DNA of 64,000 nucleotides from positions 558,001 through 622,000 of the forward strand of contig CBDCSR010000002.1 in NCBI GenBank assembly GCA_965221785.1. Reading direction: 5' to 3'. This DNA is from BD2-11 sp965221785 (lineage in GTDB: Bacteria; Gemmatimonadota; Gemmatimonadetes; Longimicrobiales; Gaopeijiaceae). Position numbers and translations under genes: made by a program. The notes beneath the pieces are model-generated. The model searched no databases. It had not been told where the DNA came from and worked only from the letters and a program-made list of their open reading frames with translations. Below, piece by piece: positions 1-7,713 of the stretch. Within the stretch, counting starts at the first letter, position 1. Each line of letters starts with the position of its first letter.

Positions 1-767
1 AAACCGGTCATCGCGTAGGCTTTCGAGAACCCCGAAAGCACCACCGAGCGCCCGCGGGCGCCATCCGCGGCGAGCAGCGACAGGAAGGGCTCCTCCCGGA
101 AGACCACGTCCTCGTAGATCTCGTCGGACACCACCACCATGTCGAGGTCGGCTGCGGCCCGTGCCAGATGGCGGATACCCTCCGGACCGACGCAAGCCCC
201 GGTCGGGTTCGAGGGATTCACGAACACGAGCAGCTTGCACCCCTGCGCGTGCCGTCGGAGTTCGTCACTCTCGAGTTCGAAGGGCCGGTCGCCTCCGGTG
301 GGGACGGGCACGATGTCACCGCCCGCGGTCCCGATCGCCTGGTCGTAGGAACTGTAGCGCGGGTCCTGGCAGGCGACGCGGTCGCCCGGATCGACGAGCG
401 CCAGCATCGCGAGGAAGAGGCCCTCCTGGGCGCCGTTGGTGATGGCGATCTCGGTAGCGGGATCGACTTCCACGCCCTTCTCGCTGGCGTAGCGGCGGGC
501 GATGCCCTCGCGCAGCGGGAGCAGGCCGCGCACCGGTCCTTCGTCCCATCCGGCTATCCCCTCGCCCATCGCGTCGGCGAAACGGGCCAGGCCGCCTTCG
601 ACGATGTCCGGTCGGGTGTGGAGGTCGGGATCGCCGCGCCCCAGGGAAATCACGTTCTCTCTTTCGCGCGCGAGCGCCATCATCTTGTAGCGCAGGGAGG
701 TGGCCGCCTCACCCTTGCGCAGCGAGGCGGAACCCGCGCGTTCCCGAGGTTTCATCGAGGCGCTCAT
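1..767 (-). CDS. PLP-dependent aminotransferase, class I/II (C-terminus beyond window)
   Basis: Reading the minus strand from the ATG at 767 gives an open frame that runs off the left edge (about 255 codons seen). It begins MSASMKPRERAG and carries the fold-type I landmarks: SLGRGDPD near the N-terminus, an ITNGAQEG segment that binds the cofactor phosphate, the NPSNPTGA loop, VVSDEIYED with the Asp that pairs with the pyridine nitrogen, and SGFSKAYAMTG with the Schiff-base lysine. Family members move an amino group between an amino acid and a 2-oxo acid; the substrate cannot be told here. The start overlaps the stop of the upstream aminotransferase-like gene as ATGA, so the two are very likely translated together. 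It closely resembles the aminotransferase at 20545-21726, which shares the GFSKAYAMTG motif. The last third is missing only because the window ends. Confidence 0.9.
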   Translation of the reverse strand, partial: MSASMKPRERAGSASLRKGEAATSLRYKMMALARERENVISLGRGDPDLHTRPDIVEGGLARFADAMGEGIAGWDEGPVRGLLPLREGIARRYASEKGVEVDPATEIAITNGAQEGLFLAMLALVDPGDRVACQDPRYSSYDQAIGTAGGDIVPVPTGGDRPFELESDELRRHAQGCKLLVFVNPSNPTGACVGPEGIRHLARAAADLDMVVVSDEIYEDVVFREEPFLSLLAADGARGRSVVLSGFSKAYAMTG

Positions 768-1573
768 GGCCGTACCCCCAGCGCCCAAAGGGCGGCGCGC
801 TGCGAGGGTGCCGGCGAGCAGATCGACGACGCCTGCTTCCACTTCGCGATGCGCGGCCGCACGTCCAGTGGGGCGGCGACGAAGCCGAGGGAGAACGGGT
901 GCATTCCCTCGAGGCCATCCAGCGAGCCGATCACGATGGCGTCGGCGAGGGCAGTGTCCGGCTCGTCCGAGGCCGAAGCTCCCGGGCGGTCGCCCGCGGT
1001 GAACAGCCGGTCCCCGATGGCGTGCACGTGAGCGAGGCCTGGCGTGTCGGACACGTTCCCGTTTCCGGGGATTTCCGCCCCGGCTCCGTACTCGATCAGG
1101 TGAAATGCCGGCTCGGCGCCAGACTCGGCATCGGCGCCGGGTTCGATCACGCGCACCCGCATCCAGTCAAGCAGTCGCTGATGCCGGCTCCCGGTCCTGG
1201 CGACGATGGCCGCCCCCTCGCCGCCGCCGAGGCCCAGGATGGTCGCGAAGAGGGACTCTCCTTCTCCCTGGGTAATGAGCACGCCATCGGGCTCGCGCGC
1301 GGGGAAGCCCACGGCGGGAAGCGCAGCGCCCACGCGCCGGCGCAGTTCCCCCATGCCGGGACGGTCCGGGTAGTGGGTCTCCCCGGCGAGCAGGTGATGG
1401 CGCAAGCCGGCCAGCAAGGCCTCGCTCGGTCCTGATGGAGTGGATCGGGACAATGGGGCCGACTCGGCACTCGCAAAGGATCCCACTGCTACCCTGGCCC
1501 GTTGCGAGACGGCCGCCTGCACGGCGCTTCCGTGTGCCCCGGCAGGCGCGTTTCCGTTGCTCGGTTCGGTCAT
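764..1573 (-). CDS. Degenerate aminotransferase-like protein lacking the PLP lysine
   Basis: This 269-residue frame starts at the ATG at 1573, overlapping the stop of the short-chain dehydrogenase as ATGA, and its own stop overlaps the start of the true aminotransferase in the same way. It looks like a shortened class I/II aminotransferase: a THYPDRPGMGELR segment, an ITQGEGESLF segment matching the usual TNGAQEA, and near the end KWKQASSICSPAPSQRAAL, which fits the stretch after the active site. Where a working enzyme has SLSK or GFSK, this one reads GSLDGLEGMHPF, so the Schiff-base lysine is absent. The NPNNPTG loop and the C-terminal domain are also missing. It is either a non-catalytic partner or regulator of the next gene's product, or a decaying copy. 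The clean overlaps at both ends favour a retained gene. Confidence 0.72.
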   Translation of the reverse strand: MTEPSNGNAPAGAHGSAVQAAVSQRARVAVGSFASAESAPLSRSTPSGPSEALLAGLRHHLLAGETHYPDRPGMGELRRRVGAALPAVGFPAREPDGVLITQGEGESLFATILGLGGGEGAAIVARTGSRHQRLLDWMRVRVIEPGADAESGAEPAFHLIEYGAGAEIPGNGNVSDTPGLAHVHAIGDRLFTAGDRPGASASDEPDTALADAIVIGSLDGLEGMHPFSLGFVAAPLDVRPRIAKWKQASSICSPAPSQRAALWALGVRP

Positions 1574-2397
1574 CCGACAGCCTCCGGCGTGTATTCGGCG
1601 ATTTCGTGAATGCGGCTCATCACTTCCCGGGCGCTCCACTGCTCCAGTCGCCGGGTCAAGGTCCAGGCGTCAAAGCGGCAGCCGCTGATCTGGCCGCGCA
1701 GTCCCGCTAAAAAGAGGAACGCCGGCCCCAGTCTAGCAGGATCGCCCCATCGCGCGCGCGTTGCCGCGTCCGCGCGTTCCGCGTCGCGCTGCGTCAGGGA
1801 GGTGGGCTTGATGGAGAGGCCGGGAGTCACCGTGTTGACGCTGACGGACGAGCCTGCCAGTTCTAGGGCCAAGCATCGCGTGAATGCCTCGATCCCGAAC
1901 TTGGACGCGCAGTATGCGGCCTGCCCTGCGAAGGCCCCCGTCCCGGCCCGCGAGGAAACGTTGATCACGGATCCGCCCTCCTGCTGCAGGAGCGGCAGAA
2001 GGTCCCGGGTCAGGAACACCGGCGCTTCCAGGTTGACGCTCATGATGCGGCGCCAGTGTTCGGCGTCGAGCGCGGCAACCGGCTGCCGCTCGAGCACACC
2101 CGCGTTGTTGACGATGACGCGCAGCTTGCGGGCTTCCCCGCGCAGGGTGCGCACCAGTCCCTTCCGTTCATCCTCCCGCCCAAGATCGGCCGCAAGAATG
2201 CGTGCTTCGCCTCCGGCCGCGCGGATGTCGGTTGCGGTCCACTCGAGTTCCTCCGGCACCTCCGAGACCAGCCACACCCGTGCGCCCGCCGCGGCCATCG
2301 CCTGCGCAACGCCTCGACCCAGCCCGCGGCCGGAGCCGGTCACGAGGACGTCGATCCCTTCGACGCTTACCAGGGGGCTATCGGTGGACGCGGGCAT
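1570..2397 (-). CDS. Short-chain dehydrogenase/reductase (SDR family)
   Basis: The 275-residue product is a classical SDR oxidoreductase acting on an alcohol or ketone with NAD(P). The cofactor motif TGSGRGLG is at residues 20-27, NNAG at 97-100, the catalytic serine in NVSSR near 148, and the catalytic pair in YCASK at Tyr162 and Lys166. Length is normal for the family with a C-terminal extension of about 25 residues. It overlaps the following aminotransferase-like gene by four bases and sits 81 bp after the DUF819 gene on the same strand. In this setting a hydroxy-acid or keto-acid substrate feeding a transaminase is plausible, but that is inference from neighbours. Confidence 0.9.
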   Translation of the reverse strand: MPASTDSPLVSVEGIDVLVTGSGRGLGRGVAQAMAAAGARVWLVSEVPEELEWTATDIRAAGGEARILAADLGREDERKGLVRTLRGEARKLRVIVNNAGVLERQPVAALDAEHWRRIMSVNLEAPVFLTRDLLPLLQQEGGSVINVSSRAGTGAFAGQAAYCASKFGIEAFTRCLALELAGSSVSVNTVTPGLSIKPTSLTQRDAERADAATRARWGDPARLGPAFLFLAGLRGQISGCRFDAWTLTRRLEQWSAREVMSRIHEIAEYTPEAVG

Positions 2398-2478
2398 GCT
2401 TTCGTCGAGAGCTGCGCAGTCGTTCGTTCGAAGGAAGCGCGGGTAATCGGAGGCGTCGCTGTGGATGCGATCCCGACC

Positions 2479-3708
2479 TCAGCCCACAAGCGCATCCACC
2501 AGTTCGGCGCAGAAGAAGCCAAGGTAGTTCCCGAGCGCGTATCCGAAGATGCCCACGATGACCGCGGGGGCCACCAGCTTGTGCCACTTCATCGCCATGC
2601 CGATGGCCAGCGCCGATCCGGGCCCGCCGATCGCCGCCTGGCTGGCGATCGAGACGGTGGCCAGATCGATGCGGAAGAGCCACCCGATCCCGTACGCGAC
2701 GACGACGTGGATGCCGATGATCGCGATCATGAAGCTGAAGATGGGCACGCCGGCGTCGACGATGGTCGCCAGGTCGGAAGCCGCTCCCAGAGCGATGAAA
2801 AAGATGTGCAGGGCGAAGTAGGAAAGGACCTCCGCACCGCGCAGCTTTCTCACCCACGGCAACTGCGCCACGATGAGCGCGATGGTCGTGAGCCAGAGGA
2901 CTTCGGGAACCTCGCTCAGGAACTGTACCAGCCCGTACCAGGGTGACCCATCCGCCATGGAGGGGAGTGCCTCGGCCAGCGCATCGCTGATGAGCCGGGC
3001 CACCCACAGTGCGGCCAGGGGAAGGCCTCCGAGGATGGCGAAATCGGTGATGCTGATGTCGGTGTCGGTCCAGCGGCGGCGCATCGCCTCTTCCTTCGCG
3101 TCCTGATCCTCCTTCTCCTCGGGGTCGGTGGCCGGCGCCTCCGCGAGCCCCGGCCCGCTTCGGCGCAGGAACACGGCGGCCAGAATCCCCGCCAGCCACA
3201 CCTGAAACAGCAGGTAGGGGACGGTCGACATGTTGTCGGCCAGCGCCGCGGCGGCGAAGGTGCTCGGTTCGACTTCGAGCCCCTGCCCGACGGCGGCGAA
3301 GTTCATCCCACCGCCCGCGAAGGCGGCCGAGAACGCTCCCGAGAGCTTCCACGTCTCCGGTCCGACCCATCCGGCCATGGTGGCGCCCGCAACCGCCCCG
3401 CCGACGAAGCTGCCGCCGCAAGCCGCGAGGTACGCGATCAGGAGCGGCCTTCCCGCATTGGCCAATTCCTTCATCTGCGTGCCCATGATGACGAGCACGA
3501 TCGCGTAGGGGATCGCGAAGGTGAACACACCCTCGTGCGCAGGGCCGGTGTGCTCGATCACGCCGACATTGGCCAGCGTGATGCCGAGCAGGGTGCACAC
3601 GACGGCGGAGCTGATCTTCTTGATGATGTCGTAGCGCTCTTCCAGCCAGCGCGCGAACGCCACCACGGCCAGCATGAAGGCGACAACCAGAAGCGGATCT
3701 CGTAGCAT
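2479..3708 (-). CDS. DUF819-family integral membrane protein
   Basis: The 409-residue protein has many hydrophobic segments and the landmark region KLSGAFSAAFAGGGMNFAAVG, typical of DUF819 (YjcL-like) membrane proteins. The family has a transporter-like fold and is often thought to carry small organic solutes, but no substrate is established. A charged cytoplasmic loop rich in Glu, Asp and Lys (about residues 185-215) separates two hydrophobic halves. It starts six bases after the stop of the hydroxyacid dehydrogenase gene and is followed by the SDR, so it probably belongs to one operon that imports and then oxidises or transaminates an organic acid. That role is inferred. Confidence 0.82.
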   Translation of the reverse strand: MLRDPLLVVAFMLAVVAFARWLEERYDIIKKISSAVVCTLLGITLANVGVIEHTGPAHEGVFTFAIPYAIVLVIMGTQMKELANAGRPLLIAYLAACGGSFVGGAVAGATMAGWVGPETWKLSGAFSAAFAGGGMNFAAVGQGLEVEPSTFAAAALADNMSTVPYLLFQVWLAGILAAVFLRRSGPGLAEAPATDPEEKEDQDAKEEAMRRRWTDTDISITDFAILGGLPLAALWVARLISDALAEALPSMADGSPWYGLVQFLSEVPEVLWLTTIALIVAQLPWVRKLRGAEVLSYFALHIFFIALGAASDLATIVDAGVPIFSFMIAIIGIHVVVAYGIGWLFRIDLATVSIASQAAIGGPGSALAIGMAMKWHKLVAPAVIVGIFGYALGNYLGFFCAELVDALVG

Positions 3709-3714
3709 GGCGGC

Positions 3715-4737
3715 TCAGTGGTTCAGGGTTGTATGGCTCACCAGTCCCCGCACCTCCCCGCCTTCGGCCACCGCCACCAGATTCCCGACCACGTCGTCGA
3801 TCATGCCGCGCTGCCCGCCACCGGTCCCGCCGCCCACATGGGGGGACAGGAGGACGTTGGGCGCATCGGCCAGCGGGCTGCCTTCGGGCAGCGGCTCGTG
3901 GAGGAAGGCGTCCAGCCCCGCCCCGGCGATGCGGCGGTCCCGGAGGGCGTCAACGAGCGCATCTTCATCGACCAGCCCGCCGCGCGCGGTGTTCACCAGG
4001 ACGGCCGTGGGCTTCATGAGCGCGAGAGCCCCGGCGTCGATCATGCGCTCGGTCTGGTCGGTGTGGGGCGCGTGCAGGCTGACCACATCGCTCGCGGCGA
4101 GGAGTTCCGGAAGCGGCAGGGAGCGCGCCCCGACCATCTCCTCGTGCTCGTGCGGCAGCGGTGTGCGCTTGTGATATACGATTTCCATATCGAATGCGCG
4201 CGCGCGGCGCGCGACCTCCAGCGCGATGTCGCCCAGCCCGACCAGGCCCAGCGTCTTCCCGTGGAGCTGCCAGACGTCGGGATAGCGCAGCCAGTTGAAG
4301 GCGATCTTGCGCTCGGTGGTGCGCACGGGCTCGACACCGAGATCCAGGTACTCCGCGTCCCGGGTGCCCACGTGTCCCGGGACCAGCCTGCGGTACAGGC
4401 CAAGCATCAGCGCGACGGTCTGCTCGGCGACGGCGATCGCGCCCCGGTGCGGAAGCACCGACACCGGCACACCCGCGGCAGCCGCGGCGTCCCGATCCAC
4501 CGCCCACGGCGCCCGCCCCTGCACCTGAATCAGACGCCGTCCGGCGGCCGCGCCGATCAAGGCCCCGCCGATCGGCCGCTTCGCGGTTACCAGTGCGTCA
4601 ACGTCGATGGCGGCTGAGCAGAGTGCCGATTCATCCATCCGACCGCCCCAGACCATCTCGACTCCGGCGGCGTCCGCAGTCTGTTGGAAGAGACCCTGGA
4701 TCCAGTCGGGGAGGGGTTCGATGTGGAGCGCTCGCAC
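3715..4737 (-). CDS. D-isomer-specific 2-hydroxyacid dehydrogenase
   Basis: The product belongs to the NAD-dependent D-2-hydroxyacid dehydrogenase family, which interconverts 2-hydroxy and 2-oxo acids. The Rossmann segment reads GLVGLGDIALEVA, where the final glycine of the usual GxGxxG is alanine. Further on come VNTARGGLVDE with the substrate-binding Arg, a DAFLHEPLP stretch with the catalytic-relay Glu, and the catalytic His in SPHVGGG. The frame is open back to a GTG at 4842, but the extra residues are Cys/Arg/Pro-rich and unlike the family, so I prefer the GTG at 4737, giving VRALHIEPLPDW. Neither start has a clear ribosome site. It is probably the first gene of the minus-strand run ending at the left edge. 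Confidence 0.85.
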   Translation of the reverse strand: MRALHIEPLPDWIQGLFQQTADAAGVEMVWGGRMDESALCSAAIDVDALVTAKRPIGGALIGAAAGRRLIQVQGRAPWAVDRDAAAAAGVPVSVLPHRGAIAVAEQTVALMLGLYRRLVPGHVGTRDAEYLDLGVEPVRTTERKIAFNWLRYPDVWQLHGKTLGLVGLGDIALEVARRARAFDMEIVYHKRTPLPHEHEEMVGARSLPLPELLAASDVVSLHAPHTDQTERMIDAGALALMKPTAVLVNTARGGLVDEDALVDALRDRRIAGAGLDAFLHEPLPEGSPLADAPNVLLSPHVGGGTGGGQRGMIDDVVGNLVAVAEGGEVRGLVSHTTLNH

Positions 4738-4879
4738 GGTGTGGGGATTCCGGTTGAGGTTTGAGTCGAGAATGCGGATCGGGGGCACGCCGGAGATGCC
4801 GCGGCCGGAGCGCGAGCAACATAGAGAGAGGGGGCAGCACACGCGAGTATTGCGGGCGGGTTTCCGCGTCGCCGGGGGA

Positions 4880-5290
4880 TCAGGGGCAGCCGGCCTCCGG
4901 GACGACGAGTTCCAGTCCGGTGTGGCGGGCGATCATCTCGAAGTCGCGATTGCGGGCGAGCAGGGGACGGCCTTCCTCGATGGCGGTTGCGGCAACCATG
5001 CAGTCCACGATCGAGCGGATCGTGCCACCGGCACGGCGACACATGCGGTAGACGAGGGCGCCGTGCTGGAAGTCTCCCAGCGAATCGGGGACCAGGATCT
5101 CGAAACGGGACAGCAGCCGCAGGAGCCGCTGACCCTCGGTCTCCGTCCGGCAGCCGGCCAGCAATTCCATCACCACGGGTGCGGGCGTCGCGATGGGACG
5201 ACCGGCGTCAACTTCCGCGCGCAACGTCAAGTGCGTGGGGCTTCCCGTCTTGCGCAGGTACTCGACCCAAGCCGAGGTGTCGACGATCAA
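4880..5290 (-). CDS. vapC: VapC-type PIN-domain ribonuclease toxin
   Basis: The 136-residue protein is a PIN-domain toxin of the VapC type, a metal-dependent RNase that cuts RNA and halts translation when freed from its antitoxin. The acidic metal ligands are visible: Asp4 in MIVDTSAW, Glu42 in VVMELLAG, Asp96 in SIVDCMVAATA and Asp116 in RNRDFEMI. Length fits the family. The start overlaps the stop of the antitoxin gene as ATGA, the common antitoxin-first order. Nothing appears broken, so the module is probably active. Confidence 0.92.
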   Translation of the reverse strand: MIVDTSAWVEYLRKTGSPTHLTLRAEVDAGRPIATPAPVVMELLAGCRTETEGQRLLRLLSRFEILVPDSLGDFQHGALVYRMCRRAGGTIRSIVDCMVAATAIEEGRPLLARNRDFEMIARHTGLELVVPEAGCP

Positions 5291-5700
5291 AGGTCCTCAA
5301 CCGGACTGCCGTCGCGCATCTCGTCCAGATCCCCGTCCCAGCCAACGCCCTGCATGGCGAGCGCCTCCTCCTTCGTCATGGGCACGATCGCCTGGCGCCA
5401 GACCGCTTCCTTGACGGCCGCCGACCAGCTGCGGAGCCCATGGCGCTCTCGAATGGCCTCCAGATCGGCTTTCGGAAGCCTGACTTCGAGGGTGACGAAG
5501 GGGTAGTGAGCGGATTCCGGGGCCCGGTACTCCGGCCTGGCCTCGTGCACCGCGGCGGCTCCTCCGCGCAGCTCGCGCTCACGCGCCTCGCGCAGCGTCC
5601 TCCGGACCCACGCCGACACCGTGACGCGATTGCGCCTCGCGGCGTCCCGGATCTCCTCGAGTTCCGCTTCGGACAGCACTACCTGAAGTCGCTTACTCAT
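5287..5700 (-). CDS. vapB: VapB-type antitoxin with two ribbon-helix-helix-like segments
   Basis: At 137 residues this is nearly twice the usual VapB length. The first 40 residues (KRLQVVLSEAELEEIRD and onward) read as a ribbon-helix-helix DNA-binding fold. A second similar stretch, VTLEVRLPKADLEAIRERHG, begins near residue 68. The tail, with EALAMQGVGWDGDLDEMR, is the kind of C-terminal segment that plugs a VapC active site. It should repress its own promoter, and a palindrome lies just upstream of its start at 5707-5719. The duplicated DNA-binding segment is unusual and may let one chain occupy both halves of an operator; that is inference. Confidence 0.85.
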   Translation of the reverse strand: MSKRLQVVLSEAELEEIRDAARRNRVTVSAWVRRTLREARERELRGGAAAVHEARPEYRAPESAHYPFVTLEVRLPKADLEAIRERHGLRSWSAAVKEAVWRQAIVPMTKEEALAMQGVGWDGDLDEMRDGSPVEDL

Positions 5701-5706
5701 ACCATG

Positions 5707-5719
5707 AGTATGATATACT
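5707..5719. promoter_or_regulatory. Candidate vapBC operator palindrome
   Basis: AGTAT-GAT-ATACT is a perfect 5-bp inverted repeat with a 3-bp centre, seven bases upstream of the vapB start codon, in an AT-rich patch of otherwise GC-rich DNA. Ribbon-helix-helix antitoxins normally bind such short palindromes over their own promoter. The position would make the transcript nearly leaderless. Confidence 0.6.
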
Positions 5720-5951
5720 TATCCTGAGCAGGGTTCAAGTCGCCGATCAAGGTGTCATCCCGCCCGGCTCCGGGCTGACCTGGCGCGAGACAACGGGATG
5801 GCGGGCAGACTCCCGCTCCCTCGGTGCTGGCAAGGTCACGCGGGGCTCCGTAAGCTTGTTTCGGGCTCATGTCGAGCGGGGTCCACCGGCCGAAGTTCGA
5901 ACTCCCGGGGTCCGATACCACCCCTCCTCCAGCAAAGCGGACGACGCCTGA

Positions 5952-7712
5952 ATGAGACCAGACGAGGGCCTCCGCTGCGAAGCCGCCGACCCGGTGGAGC
6001 GGCCTCTCGCCGTCGGTCTCGGCCTGCAACTCGCCGTTCTCAGCCTCAATTCGGCGGTGCTGTTTCCCACCATCGTCTTCCGGGCCGCAGGCGCGGAGGC
6101 GTTCCTGCTGTGGGCGGTCTTCGCCGGCATGATGGCCTGCGGCATCATCACGGCCATGCAGGCGGTCAGAGTGGGGCGGTTCGGCGCCGGGTATCAGAGC
6201 TTCCACGGAGTCTCGTCGCCCTTCATCGCGGTCTGCGTCGCGGCCCTCGTTCAGGGAGGACCGCCGATGCTCGCGGCGCTGATCCTCGTGTCGGGGCTGG
6301 CGCAGGCGGCGTTTTCCGAGCGGCTGGCCCTGTTGCACCGCATCCTCACCCCCGTGGTCACGGGCACGGTGATCATGCTCCTGCCGGTCACCGTCATGCC
6401 CATTCTCCTCCGCATGCTGAACGAGTTGCCGGCCGGGGCGCCGGCGGGGGCTGCTCCCCTGTCCGCGCTGGCGACGCTGGCAACGACCGTGGGGCTCCAC
6501 CTGAAGGGAACGGGCAGACTTCGGCTCTGGGCACCGCTGGCCGGGGTCGCGGCCGGAGCGCTCGTGGGCGGGTTCTTCGGGATCTACGAGGTCGGGCTCG
6601 TGGCCGAGTCGGCCTGGCTCGGGTTGCCCACGGGTCGTCCCCCGGGGCTGGCACTCGGTTTCGGCCCAGCGTTCTGGGCGCTTCTGCCGGCCTTCCTGTT
6701 CATCGCGCTCGTGGGGGCCACCAAATCGGTCGGCGTGGCCGTGGCCACCCAGCGCGTGTCGTGGCGCCGCCCGCGCGCCGTGGACTTTCGCGCCGTGCAG
6801 GGCGCGGTGGCGGCCGAGGGGGTCGGGAACGTCCTGGCCGGCCTGGCGGGCGCGATTCCGAACACCCTGCATCCCACGCCGGTAGCCACGATCGAGACGA
6901 CGGGAGTGGCCACCCGCAGCGTCGGCATCGCCGCCGGACTCGCACTGATCCTGCTGGCCTGCGTGCCCAAGCTGGTCGCCGTGATTCTCGCCGTGCCCGA
7001 CGCGGTGGTCGCCGCTTCGATCGCCGTCGTCATGTCCATCTTCTTCGTGGTGGGCATGCGCGAGGTGGTCTCCGGAACGGGAGCCAATCCGCGTAACGGT
7101 CTCATCGCGGGCCTCTCGGTCTGGACGGGCATCGCCATCGAGTTCGACCTGGTCTTTCCGGACTTCTTCGCGGACTTCGCGGGCGGCCTCCTGAGCAACG
7201 GCATGACCGCGGGCGGTCTGGTCGTCATCCTGCTCACGGCCCTGACGATGCCGCGCCAGGCGCGGTTCAGCGGGCGGCTGGACGTGGCCGAGCTGCCCGC
7301 GATCGGCGACTTCATTCGCAGGTTCGCGCGCCGCCACGGGCTGGAGGCGTCGGTGGAACGCATGGAGGCGGCCAGCGAAGAGACCTTGCTGATGCTGCTC
7401 GAAGCACGCGGCGGAACGCCGGGGGGGGACGACCACGAGGATGGCAGGCGCGCCCTGCTGATCACCGCATCCAGGGAAGCCGGGTACGCCGTGCTGCAGT
7501 TCAAGGCGGCCGCCCCGGGGCAGGAGGACCTGAACCTGCAGGATCGGCTCGCGTTGCTGGGGGACGAGGCTCAAACCGGGCCGGAGGAGCAGGAGATATC
7601 GCTGCGGCTGCTCCGGCACCTGGCATCGTCCGTTCGGCACCAGCAGTTTCGCAACGTGGATATCGTCACCCTGAAGGTTGCGGCCGAGCGACGGTCCGGC
7701 GGGAAGCGCTGA
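5952..7712 (+). CDS. NCS2 (xanthine/uracil permease family) transporter with extra C-terminal cytoplasmic domain
   Basis: The first 430 residues or so form the nucleobase:cation symporter-2 fold: a long series of membrane segments, GYQSFHGVSSPF early on, and a later NVLAGLAGAIPNT stretch that matches the family's conserved core. The next 145 residues are soluble. They contain SVERMEAASEETLLMLLEA and a closing LRLLRHLASSVRHQQ and NVDIVTLKV, which resembles a GHKL/HATPase-like or anti-sigma-type fold rather than the short tail of ordinary permeases. The gene ends one base before the DctP start, so it is co-transcribed with the TRAP genes. Substrate class (purine, pyrimidine or related ring) is known for the family only. 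Confidence 0.82.
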   Translation: MRPDEGLRCEAADPVERPLAVGLGLQLAVLSLNSAVLFPTIVFRAAGAEAFLLWAVFAGMMACGIITAMQAVRVGRFGAGYQSFHGVSSPFIAVCVAALVQGGPPMLAALILVSGLAQAAFSERLALLHRILTPVVTGTVIMLLPVTVMPILLRMLNELPAGAPAGAAPLSALATLATTVGLHLKGTGRLRLWAPLAGVAAGALVGGFFGIYEVGLVAESAWLGLPTGRPPGLALGFGPAFWALLPAFLFIALVGATKSVGVAVATQRVSWRRPRAVDFRAVQGAVAAEGVGNVLAGLAGAIPNTLHPTPVATIETTGVATRSVGIAAGLALILLACVPKLVAVILAVPDAVVAASIAVVMSIFFVVGMREVVSGTGANPRNGLIAGLSVWTGIAIEFDLVFPDFFADFAGGLLSNGMTAGGLVVILLTALTMPRQARFSGRLDVAELPAIGDFIRRFARRHGLEASVERMEAASEETLLMLLEARGGTPGGDDHEDGRRALLITASREAGYAVLQFKAAAPGQEDLNLQDRLALLGDEAQTGPEEQEISLRLLRHLASSVRHQQFRNVDIVTLKVAAERRSGGKR

Positions 7713-7713
7713 C

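Noticed and set aside
4738..4842. Extended N-terminus of the hydroxyacid dehydrogenase from a GTG at 4842
   Set aside because: The extra residues are Cys/Arg/Pro-rich and do not match the family start; kept only as an alternative.
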